Below, one piece after another: positions 1 through 7,310 of a DNA stretch of 29,728 bases. This DNA is from JBJXHB01 sp046160725 (GTDB lineage: Bacteria > Pseudomonadota > Gammaproteobacteria > Burkholderiales > Burkholderiaceae_C), in assembly GCA_046160725.1 (NCBI GenBank), contig JBJXHB010000357.1:1-29728 (forward strand), in the 5' to 3' direction. The translations under genes and the position numbers were made by a program. Every line of letters starts with the position of its first letter. Position 1 is the stretch's first letter. Below the pieces are notes generated by a model. It saw only the letters and a program-made list of their open reading frames with translations, had not been told where the DNA came from and did not search any database.

Positions 1-489
1 CTGGTCTGGACCGCCGCACCGGCCCGCGCCGACGGCGCTGGCGGCGGCAACGCGACAGCGCCCGGCGGCTCGCAACCGGCAGCGGCCATGCCCCCGACCG
101 CACCGGCCACCTCGGCCACCACGCCCGTCGCGCCCGCCATGCCAGACACCGCTGGCGCGGCGGTGGCGCTGCCGATCACCTTCGAATCCGGCTCCAGCCG
201 GCTGACCCGCGAAGCCCAGGCCTACATCGAGCCGATCGCGCTGCTGCTGAAGGCCGACCCGGACCTGCGCATGCGAGTCGAGGGCCACACCGACGCCATT
301 GGACAGCCGCGCGCCAACCTGATGCTGAGCTGGGAGCGTGCGATGAGCGTGATGCGTGTGCTGGTGGAGCGCCACGGCATCGAGCCAGGCCGCCTGCAGC
401 CGCTGGGCAAGGGCGCGACCGAGCCGCTGGACGGCACGACGCCGGAGGCGGCGGCCAACCGCCGCGTCCAGCTGCGTCCATTGGGTTGA
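1..489 (+). CDS. OmpA-family (peptidoglycan-binding) protein, 5' end missing
   Basis: The frame is open from the first base, so the gene starts outside the window; 162 codons plus TGA are visible. The first residues (LVWTAAPARADG) look like the end of a signal peptide, followed by a low-complexity Ala/Pro/Thr linker of about 45 residues. The rest is a C-terminal OmpA domain: the PITFESGSSRLT strand, the VEGHTDAIG motif, and the ending AANRRVQLRPLG (family consensus NRRVEI). OmpA domains bind meso-diaminopimelate of peptidoglycan in the periplasm, so the protein probably anchors an envelope component to the wall. Its stop overlaps the start of the caspase-like gene (TGATG), which implies coupled translation. 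An internal ATG at 88 is possible, but the in-frame signal-like sequence before it argues for an upstream start. The partner it anchors cannot be identified. Confidence 0.85.
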   Translation: MVWTAAPARADGAGGGNATAPGGSQPAAAMPPTAPATSATTPVAPAMPDTAGAAVALPITFESGSSRLTREAQAYIEPIALLLKADPDLRMRVEGHTDAIGQPRANLMLSWERAMSVMRVLVERHGIEPGRLQPLGKGATEPLDGTTPEAAANRRVQLRPLG

Positions 490-1517
490 TGGCCATGCGG
501 CGCCGCGACCTGCTGCTGCAACTGCGCCACCTGGCCGGCGCAGCCGCCTTTGGCGGCCTGGCGCTGGCGCCGGCCGCGTCCGCAGCCGCTGCGCCGCAGC
601 GGCTGGCCCTGGTGATCGGCAACGACAGCTACACCCGCATTCCGGCCCTGACCAACGCGCGGCACGACGCACGGGCCATGGCCCAGGCCCTGCAGCTGGC
701 CCAATACCAGGTCACGCTGGCACTCGACCTGGACTACCGCGGCCTGCTGGCCGCGCTGCGCCGCTTCAAGGGTTCGGTCAACGGCGGCGACGAGGTGGTG
801 GTGTTCTTCGCCGGCCACGGCGTGCAGCTGGGCGCAGCCAACTACCTGCTGCCGGTGGACGTGCAGGCCGACACCGAGGAACAGCTGCGCGACGAGGGCA
901 TCGCGATGCAGCGCGTGCTGGACGACCTGGCCGAGCGCCGGGCCCGCTTCACGCTGGCCATCGTCGACGCCTGCCGCAACAACCCGTTCAAGGGCCAGGG
1001 CCGGTCGGTGGGTGGCGGCCGCGGCCTGGCGCCGACCAGCGCCGCGACCGGCCAGATGGTCATCTACTCGGCCGGCACCGGCCAGCAGGCGCTGGACAGC
1101 CTGTCGGAGCGCGACCCGGTGAAGAACGGCCTGTTCACCCGGGTCTTTGTGCAGGAGATGCTGAAGCCCGACCTGCCGATCGACCGCGTGCTCAAGAACG
1201 TGCGGCTGCAGGTGCGCGACCTCGCTGCCTCGGTCGGGGCCGAGCAGGTGCCGGCGATCTACGACCAGGTGGCCGGTGACTTCTATTTCGTCCGTGGCGC
1301 GGGCACGACACTGGCCACCGCTGCGCCGATGCCGTCAACGGCCCGCCCGGCACCGCCGGCCGTGCCCGGCCAGGGGGCACCGGCCGGACGGCCCCTGGTC
1401 CCCCGGCCCCCCGCCGAGGTGTCGGCCACCGAGGACGACGACGATCTGGTCGCCATCTGGCAGCGCATCAGCGCCGGCCAGCATCCCTCCGTGGGACAGC
1501 GTCCTGCGCGGCGCTGA
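489..1517 (+). CDS. Exported caspase-like (peptidase C14) protein
   Basis: This is a 342-residue protein from the ATG at 489. A TTG at 486 and an ATG at 495 are alternatives; 489 is chosen because it overlaps the upstream stop codon. The N-terminus MAMRRRDLLLQL followed by an Ala-rich stretch to about residue 35 resembles a Tat signal, so a periplasmic location is likely. Residues about 37-260 are a caspase p20-like fold: start RLALVIGNDSY, catalytic His110 in FFAGHG, and catalytic Cys162 in DACRNNPF. The C-terminal 80 residues are Pro/Ala-rich and end in a short acidic patch (EDDDD). Bacterial caspase homologues usually cleave after basic residues, but the substrate here is unknown. Coupling to an OmpA-domain protein suggests an envelope-located protease complex (inference). 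Confidence 0.88.
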   Translation: MAMRRRDLLLQLRHLAGAAAFGGLALAPAASAAAAPQRLALVIGNDSYTRIPALTNARHDARAMAQALQLAQYQVTLALDLDYRGLLAALRRFKGSVNGGDEVVVFFAGHGVQLGAANYLLPVDVQADTEEQLRDEGIAMQRVLDDLAERRARFTLAIVDACRNNPFKGQGRSVGGGRGLAPTSAATGQMVIYSAGTGQQALDSLSERDPVKNGLFTRVFVQEMLKPDLPIDRVLKNVRLQVRDLAASVGAEQVPAIYDQVAGDFYFVRGAGTTLATAAPMPSTARPAPPAVPGQGAPAGRPLVPRPPAEVSATEDDDDLVAIWQRISAGQHPSVGQRPARR

Positions 1518-1633
1518 GGCTGCTGCACAGTGGCCGGGCCACCTGTGACGGGCGCAGCTTCACCAACGGGCGCAGCCGGGCCGCCCAGGCCGGTCTTCAG
1601 TTCCGCGACCCGGCTGCCGAGAAGCCGTCTATC

Positions 1634-1650
1634 GCACCCGGCCCGGGTGC
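1634..1650 (+). promoter_or_regulatory. Short perfect inverted repeat before the FIST gene
   Basis: Seven-base arms (GCACCCG / CGGGTGC) flank a three-base GCC loop, immediately before the GGGAG ribosome binding site of the gene starting at 1663. It could be an operator or an RNA hairpin that affects initiation. In DNA this GC-rich, chance is also possible. Confidence 0.3.
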
Positions 1651-1662
1651 GGGAGACCTCGC

Positions 1663-2817
1663 ATGCAGGTGCTGACCCTTCGATATGCCGCGCCGTCCGG
1701 CTGGAGCACGCCCCTGCCCACCGATTGGGACGGCCCCGCCACCCTGGTGCTGGCCTTCTGCGCGCCCGACCTGATCGACCAGCCGCAGGTGTTTGATGAC
1801 CTTGCGGCGGCCTTCCCTCGGTCGGTGCTGGCCGGCTGCTCGACGTCCGGCGAGATCGCCGGCAGCCAGGTCCACGATGCCAGCATCAGCCTCGCCGTGG
1901 TCCGTTTCGACCACACTGTGCTGCGTTCGGCCGCCACGCCGGTGGCCGGCGCCGTTGACTCCTACAGCGCCGGTGTGCGCCTGGGCGGGCAGCTGGTCGC
2001 ACCCGAGGGGGGCCAACGGCTGCGGGCGGTGTTCCTGCTGTCGGACGGCCTGAACGTCAACGGCACGCCGCTGGTGGCGGGCCTGAGCTCCGTCCTGCCA
2101 CCCGGCACCGCCATCACCGGCGGCCTGGCCGGCGACGGCGCCGCCTTCCGCCGCACCTGGGTGCTGGCAGGGGGCCAGGCCCGGCCGCAGCACATCTGCG
2201 CCATCGGGCTGTATGGCGAGCGGCTGCGCATGGGCCATGGCTGCGACGCCGGCTGGAGCGACTTCGGTCCCCAGCGGCGCATCACGCGCTGCGAGGGCAA
2301 CGTCCTGCACGAGCTGGACGGCAAGCCGGCACTGGACCTGTACAAGAGCTACCTGGGCGAACGGGCCCGGGAGCTGCCGGGCTCGGCGCTGCTGTTTCCG
2401 CTGGCGGTGCGCCGCCACGAGGGTGACACCGAGCCCCTGGTGCGCACCATCCTGGCGGTCGACGACGTGCAGCGCACGATGACCTTCGCCGGCGACCTGC
2501 CGCAGGGCGGGCTGGCCCAGCTGATGCGGGCCAACTCCGACAAGCTGATCGACAGCGCCGGCACGGCCGCCCGCCAGTCCGCCGGCACGCTGGCCGGCGA
2601 CCAGCCGGCGTTGGTGATCTCGGTGTCCTGCGTCGGCCGCCGCCTGGTCCTGGGCGAGCGCACCGACGAAGAGGTCGAGACGGTGCTGGAGGGCTCGCCC
2701 GCCCAGGCAGGCCATGTCGGCTTCTACAGCTATGGCGAGATCTCGCCGGCGGTGGCCGGCGGTGCCAGCGAGCTGCACAACCAGACCATGACCGTCACCA
2801 TGTTCAGCGAGGCCTGA
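1663..2817 (+). CDS. FIST-domain signal-transduction protein
   Basis: This 384-residue protein has no signal peptide or membrane segment. Residues about 25-215 match FIST_N, including the CSTSGEIAG segment near residue 62 and the GGLAGDGAAF stretch. Residues about 220-370 match FIST_C, ending in a GFYSYGEISP segment typical of the family. FIST domains are predicted small-ligand sensors (amino acids have been proposed) in bacterial signalling. The start has a GGGAG ribosome binding site 8-12 bases upstream. The next gene, 37 bases on, is a GGDEF-EAL enzyme whose own sensing region is limited to one PAS domain, so the FIST protein is a plausible partner sensor for that c-di-GMP enzyme. The ligand is unknown. 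Confidence 0.9.
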   Translation: MQVLTLRYAAPSGWSTPLPTDWDGPATLVLAFCAPDLIDQPQVFDDLAAAFPRSVLAGCSTSGEIAGSQVHDASISLAVVRFDHTVLRSAATPVAGAVDSYSAGVRLGGQLVAPEGGQRLRAVFLLSDGLNVNGTPLVAGLSSVLPPGTAITGGLAGDGAAFRRTWVLAGGQARPQHICAIGLYGERLRMGHGCDAGWSDFGPQRRITRCEGNVLHELDGKPALDLYKSYLGERARELPGSALLFPLAVRRHEGDTEPLVRTILAVDDVQRTMTFAGDLPQGGLAQLMRANSDKLIDSAGTAARQSAGTLAGDQPALVISVSCVGRRLVLGERTDEEVETVLEGSPAQAGHVGFYSYGEISPAVAGGASELHNQTMTVTMFSEA

Positions 2818-2854
2818 AGGCCGGTTGAAGGATCGCTCCCCGGATCGCGCACCC

Positions 2855-4798
2855 ATGTCCGAACTCCATCCGCTGCTCAAGCGGCAGCTCAAGCGCCTGG
2901 GCCTGGACCCGGCCGATGCACCGCAACCGCCCTGGGCCGAGCTGCTGGCCCGTGTCAGCCGGGCCTATGAGGAGCACGACCAGGAGCGCCGGCTGCTGGA
3001 GCACTCGCAAGACCTGGCGTCGCGCGAGATGGCGGCGCTGTATGCCACCGTGCGCGCAGACCGCGACACGCTGGAACGCCGCGTCGATGAGCGCACCGAA
3101 GCGCTGCGGGTGAGCGAGGCGCGCCTGTCCAGCCTGCTGTCGCTGTCGGCCGACTGGATCTGGGAGCAGGACGCCGAACTTCGATTCACCTATCTCTCCG
3201 AGGGCATCGCGAGCGCCGTCGGCCTGGCGCCGGCGGACATGATCGGTCGCCGGCGCGAGTTCGACGACCGCTACCACGCCGAGCCCGAGGCAAGGGCCGC
3301 CTACGAAGCCTGCCTGGCGGCCCGCCGGGCCTTCCGCGACTTCGATTTCCGGCTGGTGCGCGCCGATGGCGTCACCCGCTACATCCGCATCAGCGGCGAG
3401 CCGGTGTTCGACGAGGCCGGCTGCTTCCGGGGCTATCGCGGTGTCGGCCGCGACATCACCGCAACAGCCGTGGCCGAACTCAAGGTGCAGGAGCTGGCCC
3501 GCTTCGACAGCCTGACCGGTCTGCCCAACCGCAGCATGTTCCTGGGCGAGCTGGACCGCGCCATCGCTCGTGCCGACCGGCGTGGCGACGGCTTCGCGGT
3601 CTGCTTCATCGACCTGGACCGCTTCAAGTCGATCAACGACACGCTGGGCCATGCGTCCGGAGACGAGCTGCTGAAAGTCATGGCGCGCCGCCTGCGCGGC
3701 GTGCTGCGCGAGACCGATCTGGTGGCGCGGCTGGGCGGCGACGAGTTCGTCGTGATGCTCGACGGCGACGCCGAGCCTGGCACCCGTGCGGCGGTCGCGC
3801 GCAAGTTGCTGGACGCCATCGGTGAGCCGTTGAGCCTGTCCGGCGTCGCCGTCCAGGTCTCCGGCAGCATCGGCATCGCCTGCCATCCGCTGGACGGTGA
3901 CGACGCCGCCACCCTGCTCAAGCATGCCGACGCCGCGATGTACCTGGCCAAGGCGCGGGGCAAGGCCAACATCCAGTTCTACACCGCCGAGCTGGCCGAA
4001 GAGGCGACGCGCGCATTCGAGATCGAGTCCGAGCTGCGGCTGGCGCTGGTGCGCAGCGAGCTGCTGCTGCATTACCAACCCAAGATCGACCTCGCCAGCG
4101 GGGCGATGTGCAGCGTCGAGGCGCTGCTGCGCTGGCGCCATCCGGAGCGCGGCATGGTCAGCCCGGGCGACTTCATTCCGCTGGCCGAGGAGCGCGGGCT
4201 GATCGTGCCGATCGGCCGCTGGGTGGTGCAGGCCGCCTGCCGCCAGATCCGTGACTGGCGCTCGGCCGGCCTGCAGCCGGTGCCGGTGGCGGTGAACCTG
4301 TCCGCGCGCCAGTTCGCCAGCGACAGCCTGGTGAGCGACATCACCGACGCGATGCGCCTGTACGGCGTGGCGCCGCACGAGATCGCCTTCGAGCTGACCG
4401 AGAGCGCGTTGATGGCGGAGCCGGAACGCGCCAATGCGGTGCTGCACCAGCTGGATGCCATGGGCATGGCCATCGCCATCGACGACTTCGGCACCGGCTA
4501 CTCGTCGCTGTCCTACCTGAAGCGCTTTCCGGCGCGCCAGGTCAAGATCGACCGCAGCTTCGTCAAGGGCCTGCCCGGCGACCGCGACGATGCGGCCATC
4601 ACCCAGGCGGTGATCGCCATGGCCCACAGCCTCGGCCTCGGCGTGGTGGCCGAGGGCGTGGAGACGGATGCCCAGCTGCAGGCCTTGCGGGCCATGGGAT
4701 GCGACGAGGCGCAGGGCTACCTGCTGGGGCGGCCGATGCCGGCGGCCGACCTGGCCGGCCGCCTGAGCCCGGCATCCGGCCAGCTCGACGCGGCCTGA
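2855..4798 (+). CDS. PAS-GGDEF-EAL cyclic-di-GMP turnover enzyme
   Basis: This is a 647-residue cytoplasmic protein from the ATG at 2855. An in-frame TTG at 2825 would add ten residues, but MSELHPLLKRQLKRLG looks like a natural N-terminus. Order: a helical coiled region (about 35-90), a PAS domain (about 92-205), GGDEF (about 215-380) and EAL (about 388-640). The diguanylate cyclase signature GGDEF is intact (294-298) and is preceded by a complete RxxD inhibitory site (RETD, 285-288). The EAL domain keeps the EALLRW, NLSARQ, ELTES, IDDFGTG and KIDRSF motifs, with metal- and catalysis-related Glu, Asn, Asp and Lys residues. Both activities therefore look intact: synthesis of c-di-GMP with product inhibition, and hydrolysis. 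It probably forms a two-gene unit with the FIST gene. Confidence 0.93.
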   Translation: MSELHPLLKRQLKRLGLDPADAPQPPWAELLARVSRAYEEHDQERRLLEHSQDLASREMAALYATVRADRDTLERRVDERTEALRVSEARLSSLLSLSADWIWEQDAELRFTYLSEGIASAVGLAPADMIGRRREFDDRYHAEPEARAAYEACLAARRAFRDFDFRLVRADGVTRYIRISGEPVFDEAGCFRGYRGVGRDITATAVAELKVQELARFDSLTGLPNRSMFLGELDRAIARADRRGDGFAVCFIDLDRFKSINDTLGHASGDELLKVMARRLRGVLRETDLVARLGGDEFVVMLDGDAEPGTRAAVARKLLDAIGEPLSLSGVAVQVSGSIGIACHPLDGDDAATLLKHADAAMYLAKARGKANIQFYTAELAEEATRAFEIESELRLALVRSELLLHYQPKIDLASGAMCSVEALLRWRHPERGMVSPGDFIPLAEERGLIVPIGRWVVQAACRQIRDWRSAGLQPVPVAVNLSARQFASDSLVSDITDAMRLYGVAPHEIAFELTESALMAEPERANAVLHQLDAMGMAIAIDDFGTGYSSLSYLKRFPARQVKIDRSFVKGLPGDRDDAAITQAVIAMAHSLGLGVVAEGVETDAQLQALRAMGCDEAQGYLLGRPMPAADLAGRLSPASGQLDAA

Positions 4799-4811
4799 CT
4801 GCCGCCGCCGG

Positions 4812-5447
4812 TCAACGCCCTGCCGCTGGCGAATCCATCAGCTGGCGGGCCAGCATCGACAGCGAGGCCTTCAGGGTCGCCCAGCCGTCGTCGCTGCGGA
4901 TGTCGATGCCACCGAAGACCTGGATGCGCCGCGCCCGCACCAGCAGGTACTGCACGCCGGCGATCACCAGCAAGGTCAGGTGCAGCAACTCGGCACGCCG
5001 CGCGAACTGCGGCCCGCCCAGCAGCTGGCCGACCTGCTCGCCCCAGCGCTCGCGCTCGGTCTCCAGGATGGCGGCCAGCTCGTTGCGGTCGTTGACCTCG
5101 GAGGCCAGGATTTCCAGCGTCAGCGGCCGCGCCCGCAGGCCGTCGATGAAACGGCCGATGAAAACGCCCCAACGCTCGCCCTCGGGCAGCGCCCGCATCG
5201 CGGCAGGGTCGGGGCCCAGCATCTCGTCCACGCCGGGCCAGAAGCTGCCGCTGGCGCCGAAGGCCTGCAGCAGCTGCGGCAGGCCGCCGTAGTAGCGGTA
5301 GATCAGCACCTTGTCGACGCCAGCCTGGCGGGCGATGGCGTTGATGCCGATGCCACCGAAGCCGTCGCGGGCCAGCACCTCGCCCACCGCCGCGACGATG
5401 CGCTGGGCGGTGTGCTCTCGGTTGCGTTCAGGCGCCGCGCGGGTCAC
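4812..5447 (-). CDS. TetR-family transcriptional repressor
   Basis: This 211-residue protein starts with GTG at 5447, overlapping the nitroreductase stop codon (GTGA), so the two genes are translated together. An N-terminal helix-turn-helix occupies about residues 12-55 (GFGGIGINAIARQAGVDKVL followed by IYRYYGG), with the classic TetR arrangement. The rest is a helical ligand-binding and dimerisation domain. A longer open frame exists upstream, but it only runs antiphase through the nitroreductase gene. The paired 16-bp palindromes in the promoter upstream of the operon are the natural candidates for its operator, giving negative autoregulation (inference). The inducing ligand is unknown; an electrophile or nitro/quinone compound would fit the neighbour. 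It converges on the GGDEF-EAL gene with only 13 bases between the stops. Confidence 0.92.
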   Translation of the reverse strand: MTRAAPERNREHTAQRIVAAVGEVLARDGFGGIGINAIARQAGVDKVLIYRYYGGLPQLLQAFGASGSFWPGVDEMLGPDPAAMRALPEGERWGVFIGRFIDGLRARPLTLEILASEVNDRNELAAILETERERWGEQVGQLLGGPQFARRAELLHLTLLVIAGVQYLLVRARRIQVFGGIDIRSDDGWATLKASLSMLARQLMDSPAAGR

Positions 5448-6625
5448 GCGCGGATGATCGCATCCACGCCGCGGCGCGGCGTGTGCGGCTGGTCGTCGGC
5501 ATGGCCGATGCGGCAGAACATCTGCACCACCTCGGCGTCGGCCGGCCGGCCCAGCGTGAGCTGCTGCAGCCGGGCGCGGTGGGGTGCCATCTCGGCAAAC
5601 TCCTGCGGCGCCTGGCTCATCGGGTGCATCTGCAGGCCGAGCTCGGTGGCCTTGAGCTGCAGCCGCATGTAGGCCCGGCCGGCGCGGACCTCGGCGCTGC
5701 GGCTGCGGCCGGCGGCGGCGTCGTCGGCAAAGCGCGTGGACAGCCAGACGAAGCCCATTGCCGACAGGCTCTGGCCCTCGAAGCGGCCCATCATGTTCTT
5801 GTAGGCGCCGCTGCCGGGCTCGGGTGGGCGGGTGCGGTCGAACAGCCCGACGGCGGTCAGTGCGCGCGGAAACAGGCCGTTGATGGCGATGCCGTCGCGA
5901 TGCCGGGCGATCTCCGCCGGGCCGACACGGGTCAGCCGGATGCTCTCCATGACCGTGCGCTCGGTGGTCAGCTCGGTCTGGGCCGACTGCCAGCACAGCT
6001 CGCGCAGCGGCACCAGGGCAGCGGCGTCGACCGTTCCGCCGAAGCGGACCTGCTCGTCACCGACCACGCCGGCCAGTTGGGCCAGGACCGCCGGCGCCAC
6101 CGGGCGGCTGGTGTCATAGGGCACCTTGGCGGTATGGCGGCGCAGCAGCTGGGCGAACAGCGGGTCGCGGGTCGCGCCGGCGGCGGCCGGCGTCCAGTGG
6201 ATGCGCGCTACCGGCCGGTCGTCCAGGGTGCGTGGCGCGAACTCGCCCTGCGGGAACAATTGCACCTGCGGCACGACGCCGCGCTCGCGCAGCGCGATCA
6301 CCAGGGACTCGATGAACGTGCCCTGGCTGACAACGATCTGTCGGAACCACGGGTCCGTTTCCGGGAGCAAGCGCTCACGGTCGACATACAGCGTCAGCGC
6401 ATCCGGCTCGCGCAGATCGACCAGCCAGGGTTGGCGGTTATGCGAGTTCGGCGCCAGGATCGCGAAGCCCAGCGCCCAGCGGCGCAGGTCGGGCTCGGTG
6501 CCCGGGCCCGCCCAGGGCGCCACGGCCTCGGTCGGGTAGGCCGAACTGCAGCCGGTGGCGCCAGCGGTGGCGGCCAGCACCGCTCCACCGCCCAGGACGC
6601 GGATGAAAGATCGTCGTTGCAGCAT
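5444..6625 (-). CDS. Nitroreductase-family (Acg-like) exported flavoprotein
   Basis: This is a 393-residue protein from the ATG at 6625, which has an AAGGAG site eight bases upstream; an in-frame TTG at 6646 lies inside the putative operator and is rejected. The N-terminus MLQRRSFIRVLGGG is a twin-arginine signal, and AGATGC at 21-26 also makes a lipobox with Cys26. The mature protein carries the LAPNSHNRQPW motif (about 58-67) of the Acg-type nitroreductase superfamily and a late GLQMHPMSQAPQEF segment, so it probably binds FMN and reduces or sequesters an unknown substrate. The Tat signal fits export after flavin insertion. It is the first gene of a two-gene operon with the TetR regulator and has its own promoter at 6658-6686. 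Confidence 0.88.
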   Translation of the reverse strand: MLQRRSFIRVLGGGAVLAATAGATGCSSAYPTEAVAPWAGPGTEPDLRRWALGFAILAPNSHNRQPWLVDLREPDALTLYVDRERLLPETDPWFRQIVVSQGTFIESLVIALRERGVVPQVQLFPQGEFAPRTLDDRPVARIHWTPAAAGATRDPLFAQLLRRHTAKVPYDTSRPVAPAVLAQLAGVVGDEQVRFGGTVDAAALVPLRELCWQSAQTELTTERTVMESIRLTRVGPAEIARHRDGIAINGLFPRALTAVGLFDRTRPPEPGSGAYKNMMGRFEGQSLSAMGFVWLSTRFADDAAAGRSRSAEVRAGRAYMRLQLKATELGLQMHPMSQAPQEFAEMAPHRARLQQLTLGRPADAEVVQMFCRIGHADDQPHTPRRGVDAIIRA

Positions 6626-6638
6626 GGACTTGCTCCTT

Positions 6639-6654
6639 GTCACCAAATGGTGAC
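6639..6654. promoter_or_regulatory. Palindromic operator O1 (probable TetR site)
   Basis: This is a perfect 16-bp inverted repeat, GTCACCA-AA-TGGTGAC on the plus strand, between the -10 box of the nitroreductase promoter and its ribosome binding site. A related site lies 25 bp away at 6664. The size and symmetry suit a TetR-family dimer. Confidence 0.75.
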
Positions 6655-6657
6655 CGA

Positions 6658-6686
6658 AGCATAGTCACTTGCTGGTGACAAGTCAA
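6658..6686 (-). promoter_or_regulatory. Sigma70-type promoter of the nitroreductase-tetR operon
   Basis: Read on the minus strand: -35 TTGACT (6681-6686), exactly 17 bp of spacer, then -10 TATGCT (6658-6663), followed by O1 and the AAGGAG site of the gene starting at 6625. The -35 box overlaps the last codons of the glutathione peroxidase gene, so the promoter serves only the downstream pair. Confidence 0.75.
6664..6679. promoter_or_regulatory. Palindromic operator O2 (imperfect copy of O1)
   Basis: GTCACTT-GC-TGGTGAC is the same 16-bp site with the right arm conserved and two changes in the left arm. It lies inside the spacer between the -35 and -10 boxes, where a bound repressor would block RNA polymerase directly. 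Confidence 0.7.
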
Positions 6687-7186
6687 GGGTCGGTCGATGC
6701 GGCCAGTGCGGCTTCGATGTCCGAGGCCATGCCGGCCGGCGAATCCTGCGGCGCATAGCGCTTGACGACGCGCCCGTCGCGGCCGACCAGGAACTTGGTG
6801 AAGTTCCACTTGATGGCCTGCGAGCCCAGCAGCCCCGGTGCCTCGGCCTTGAGCCACTGGAACAGCGGATGGGCCTGTCCGCCATTGACCTCGACCTTGC
6901 CCATCATGGGGAAGCTGACGCCGTAGTTGAGCTGGCAGAAGGACGCGATCTCGTCGTTGCTGCCCGGGTCCTGGGCACCGAACTCGTTGCTTGGGAAGCC
7001 CAGCACCACCAGCCCCTGGTCCTTGTAGCGCTCCCACAGGGCCTCCAGCCCGCCGAACTGCGGCGTGAAGCCGCAGGCGCTGGCGGTGTTGACCACCAAC
7101 ATCACCTTGCCCTTGTGGGCGGACAGCTTGACCTTGTGGCCGTTGATGGCCACCGCTTCGAAGTCGCCAATCTGTTGCTGCGCCAT
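6683..7186 (-). CDS. Glutathione peroxidase-family thiol peroxidase
   Basis: This is a 167-residue cytoplasmic thioredoxin-fold peroxidase that reduces hydroperoxides. The peroxidatic Cys38 lies in NTASACGFTPQF; Gln72, Trp127 and Asn128 (KWNFTKF) complete the family tetrad. It is a cysteine enzyme, not a selenoprotein. The usual Cys of the FPCNQF motif is Ser66 here (FPSNEF), but Cys84 in SFCQLNYGVSFP sits where thioredoxin-dependent members carry their resolving cysteine. Thioredoxin is therefore a more likely reductant than glutathione (inference). It is transcribed divergently from the receiver gene at 7311 and ends at the promoter of the nitroreductase operon. Confidence 0.92.
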   Translation of the reverse strand: MAQQQIGDFEAVAINGHKVKLSAHKGKVMLVVNTASACGFTPQFGGLEALWERYKDQGLVVLGFPSNEFGAQDPGSNDEIASFCQLNYGVSFPMMGKVEVNGGQAHPLFQWLKAEAPGLLGSQAIKWNFTKFLVGRDGRVVKRYAPQDSPAGMASDIEAALAASTDP

Positions 7187-7310
7187 GCGGTCGGCTCCAC
7201 CAAGGGGATGAGGGGCGCGGATGTTAGCCCCAGCCCGCGGGCGATATCCCCTAGAAGGGGGCCTTCACCACGTTGACGCCGGGGCGGCGCGGGCCTCAGC
7301 ATCGGGGGCC

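Noticed and set aside
2804..4627. Long open frame (about 600 codons) on the minus strand across the GGDEF-EAL gene
   Set aside because: Its composition is His/Gln/Arg/Ala-rich and it mirrors a gene with clear domain motifs; open antiphase frames are expected at this GC content.
5448..5996. N-terminal extension of the TetR protein to nearly 400 residues
   Set aside because: The extra sequence overlaps the nitroreductase coding region in another frame; the GTG overlapping the nitroreductase stop gives the normal TetR length.
7248..7260. CCCCT-AGA-AGGGG inverted repeat between the peroxidase and receiver genes
   Set aside because: Arms of only five bases and no linked promoter; too short to call an operator in GC-rich DNA.
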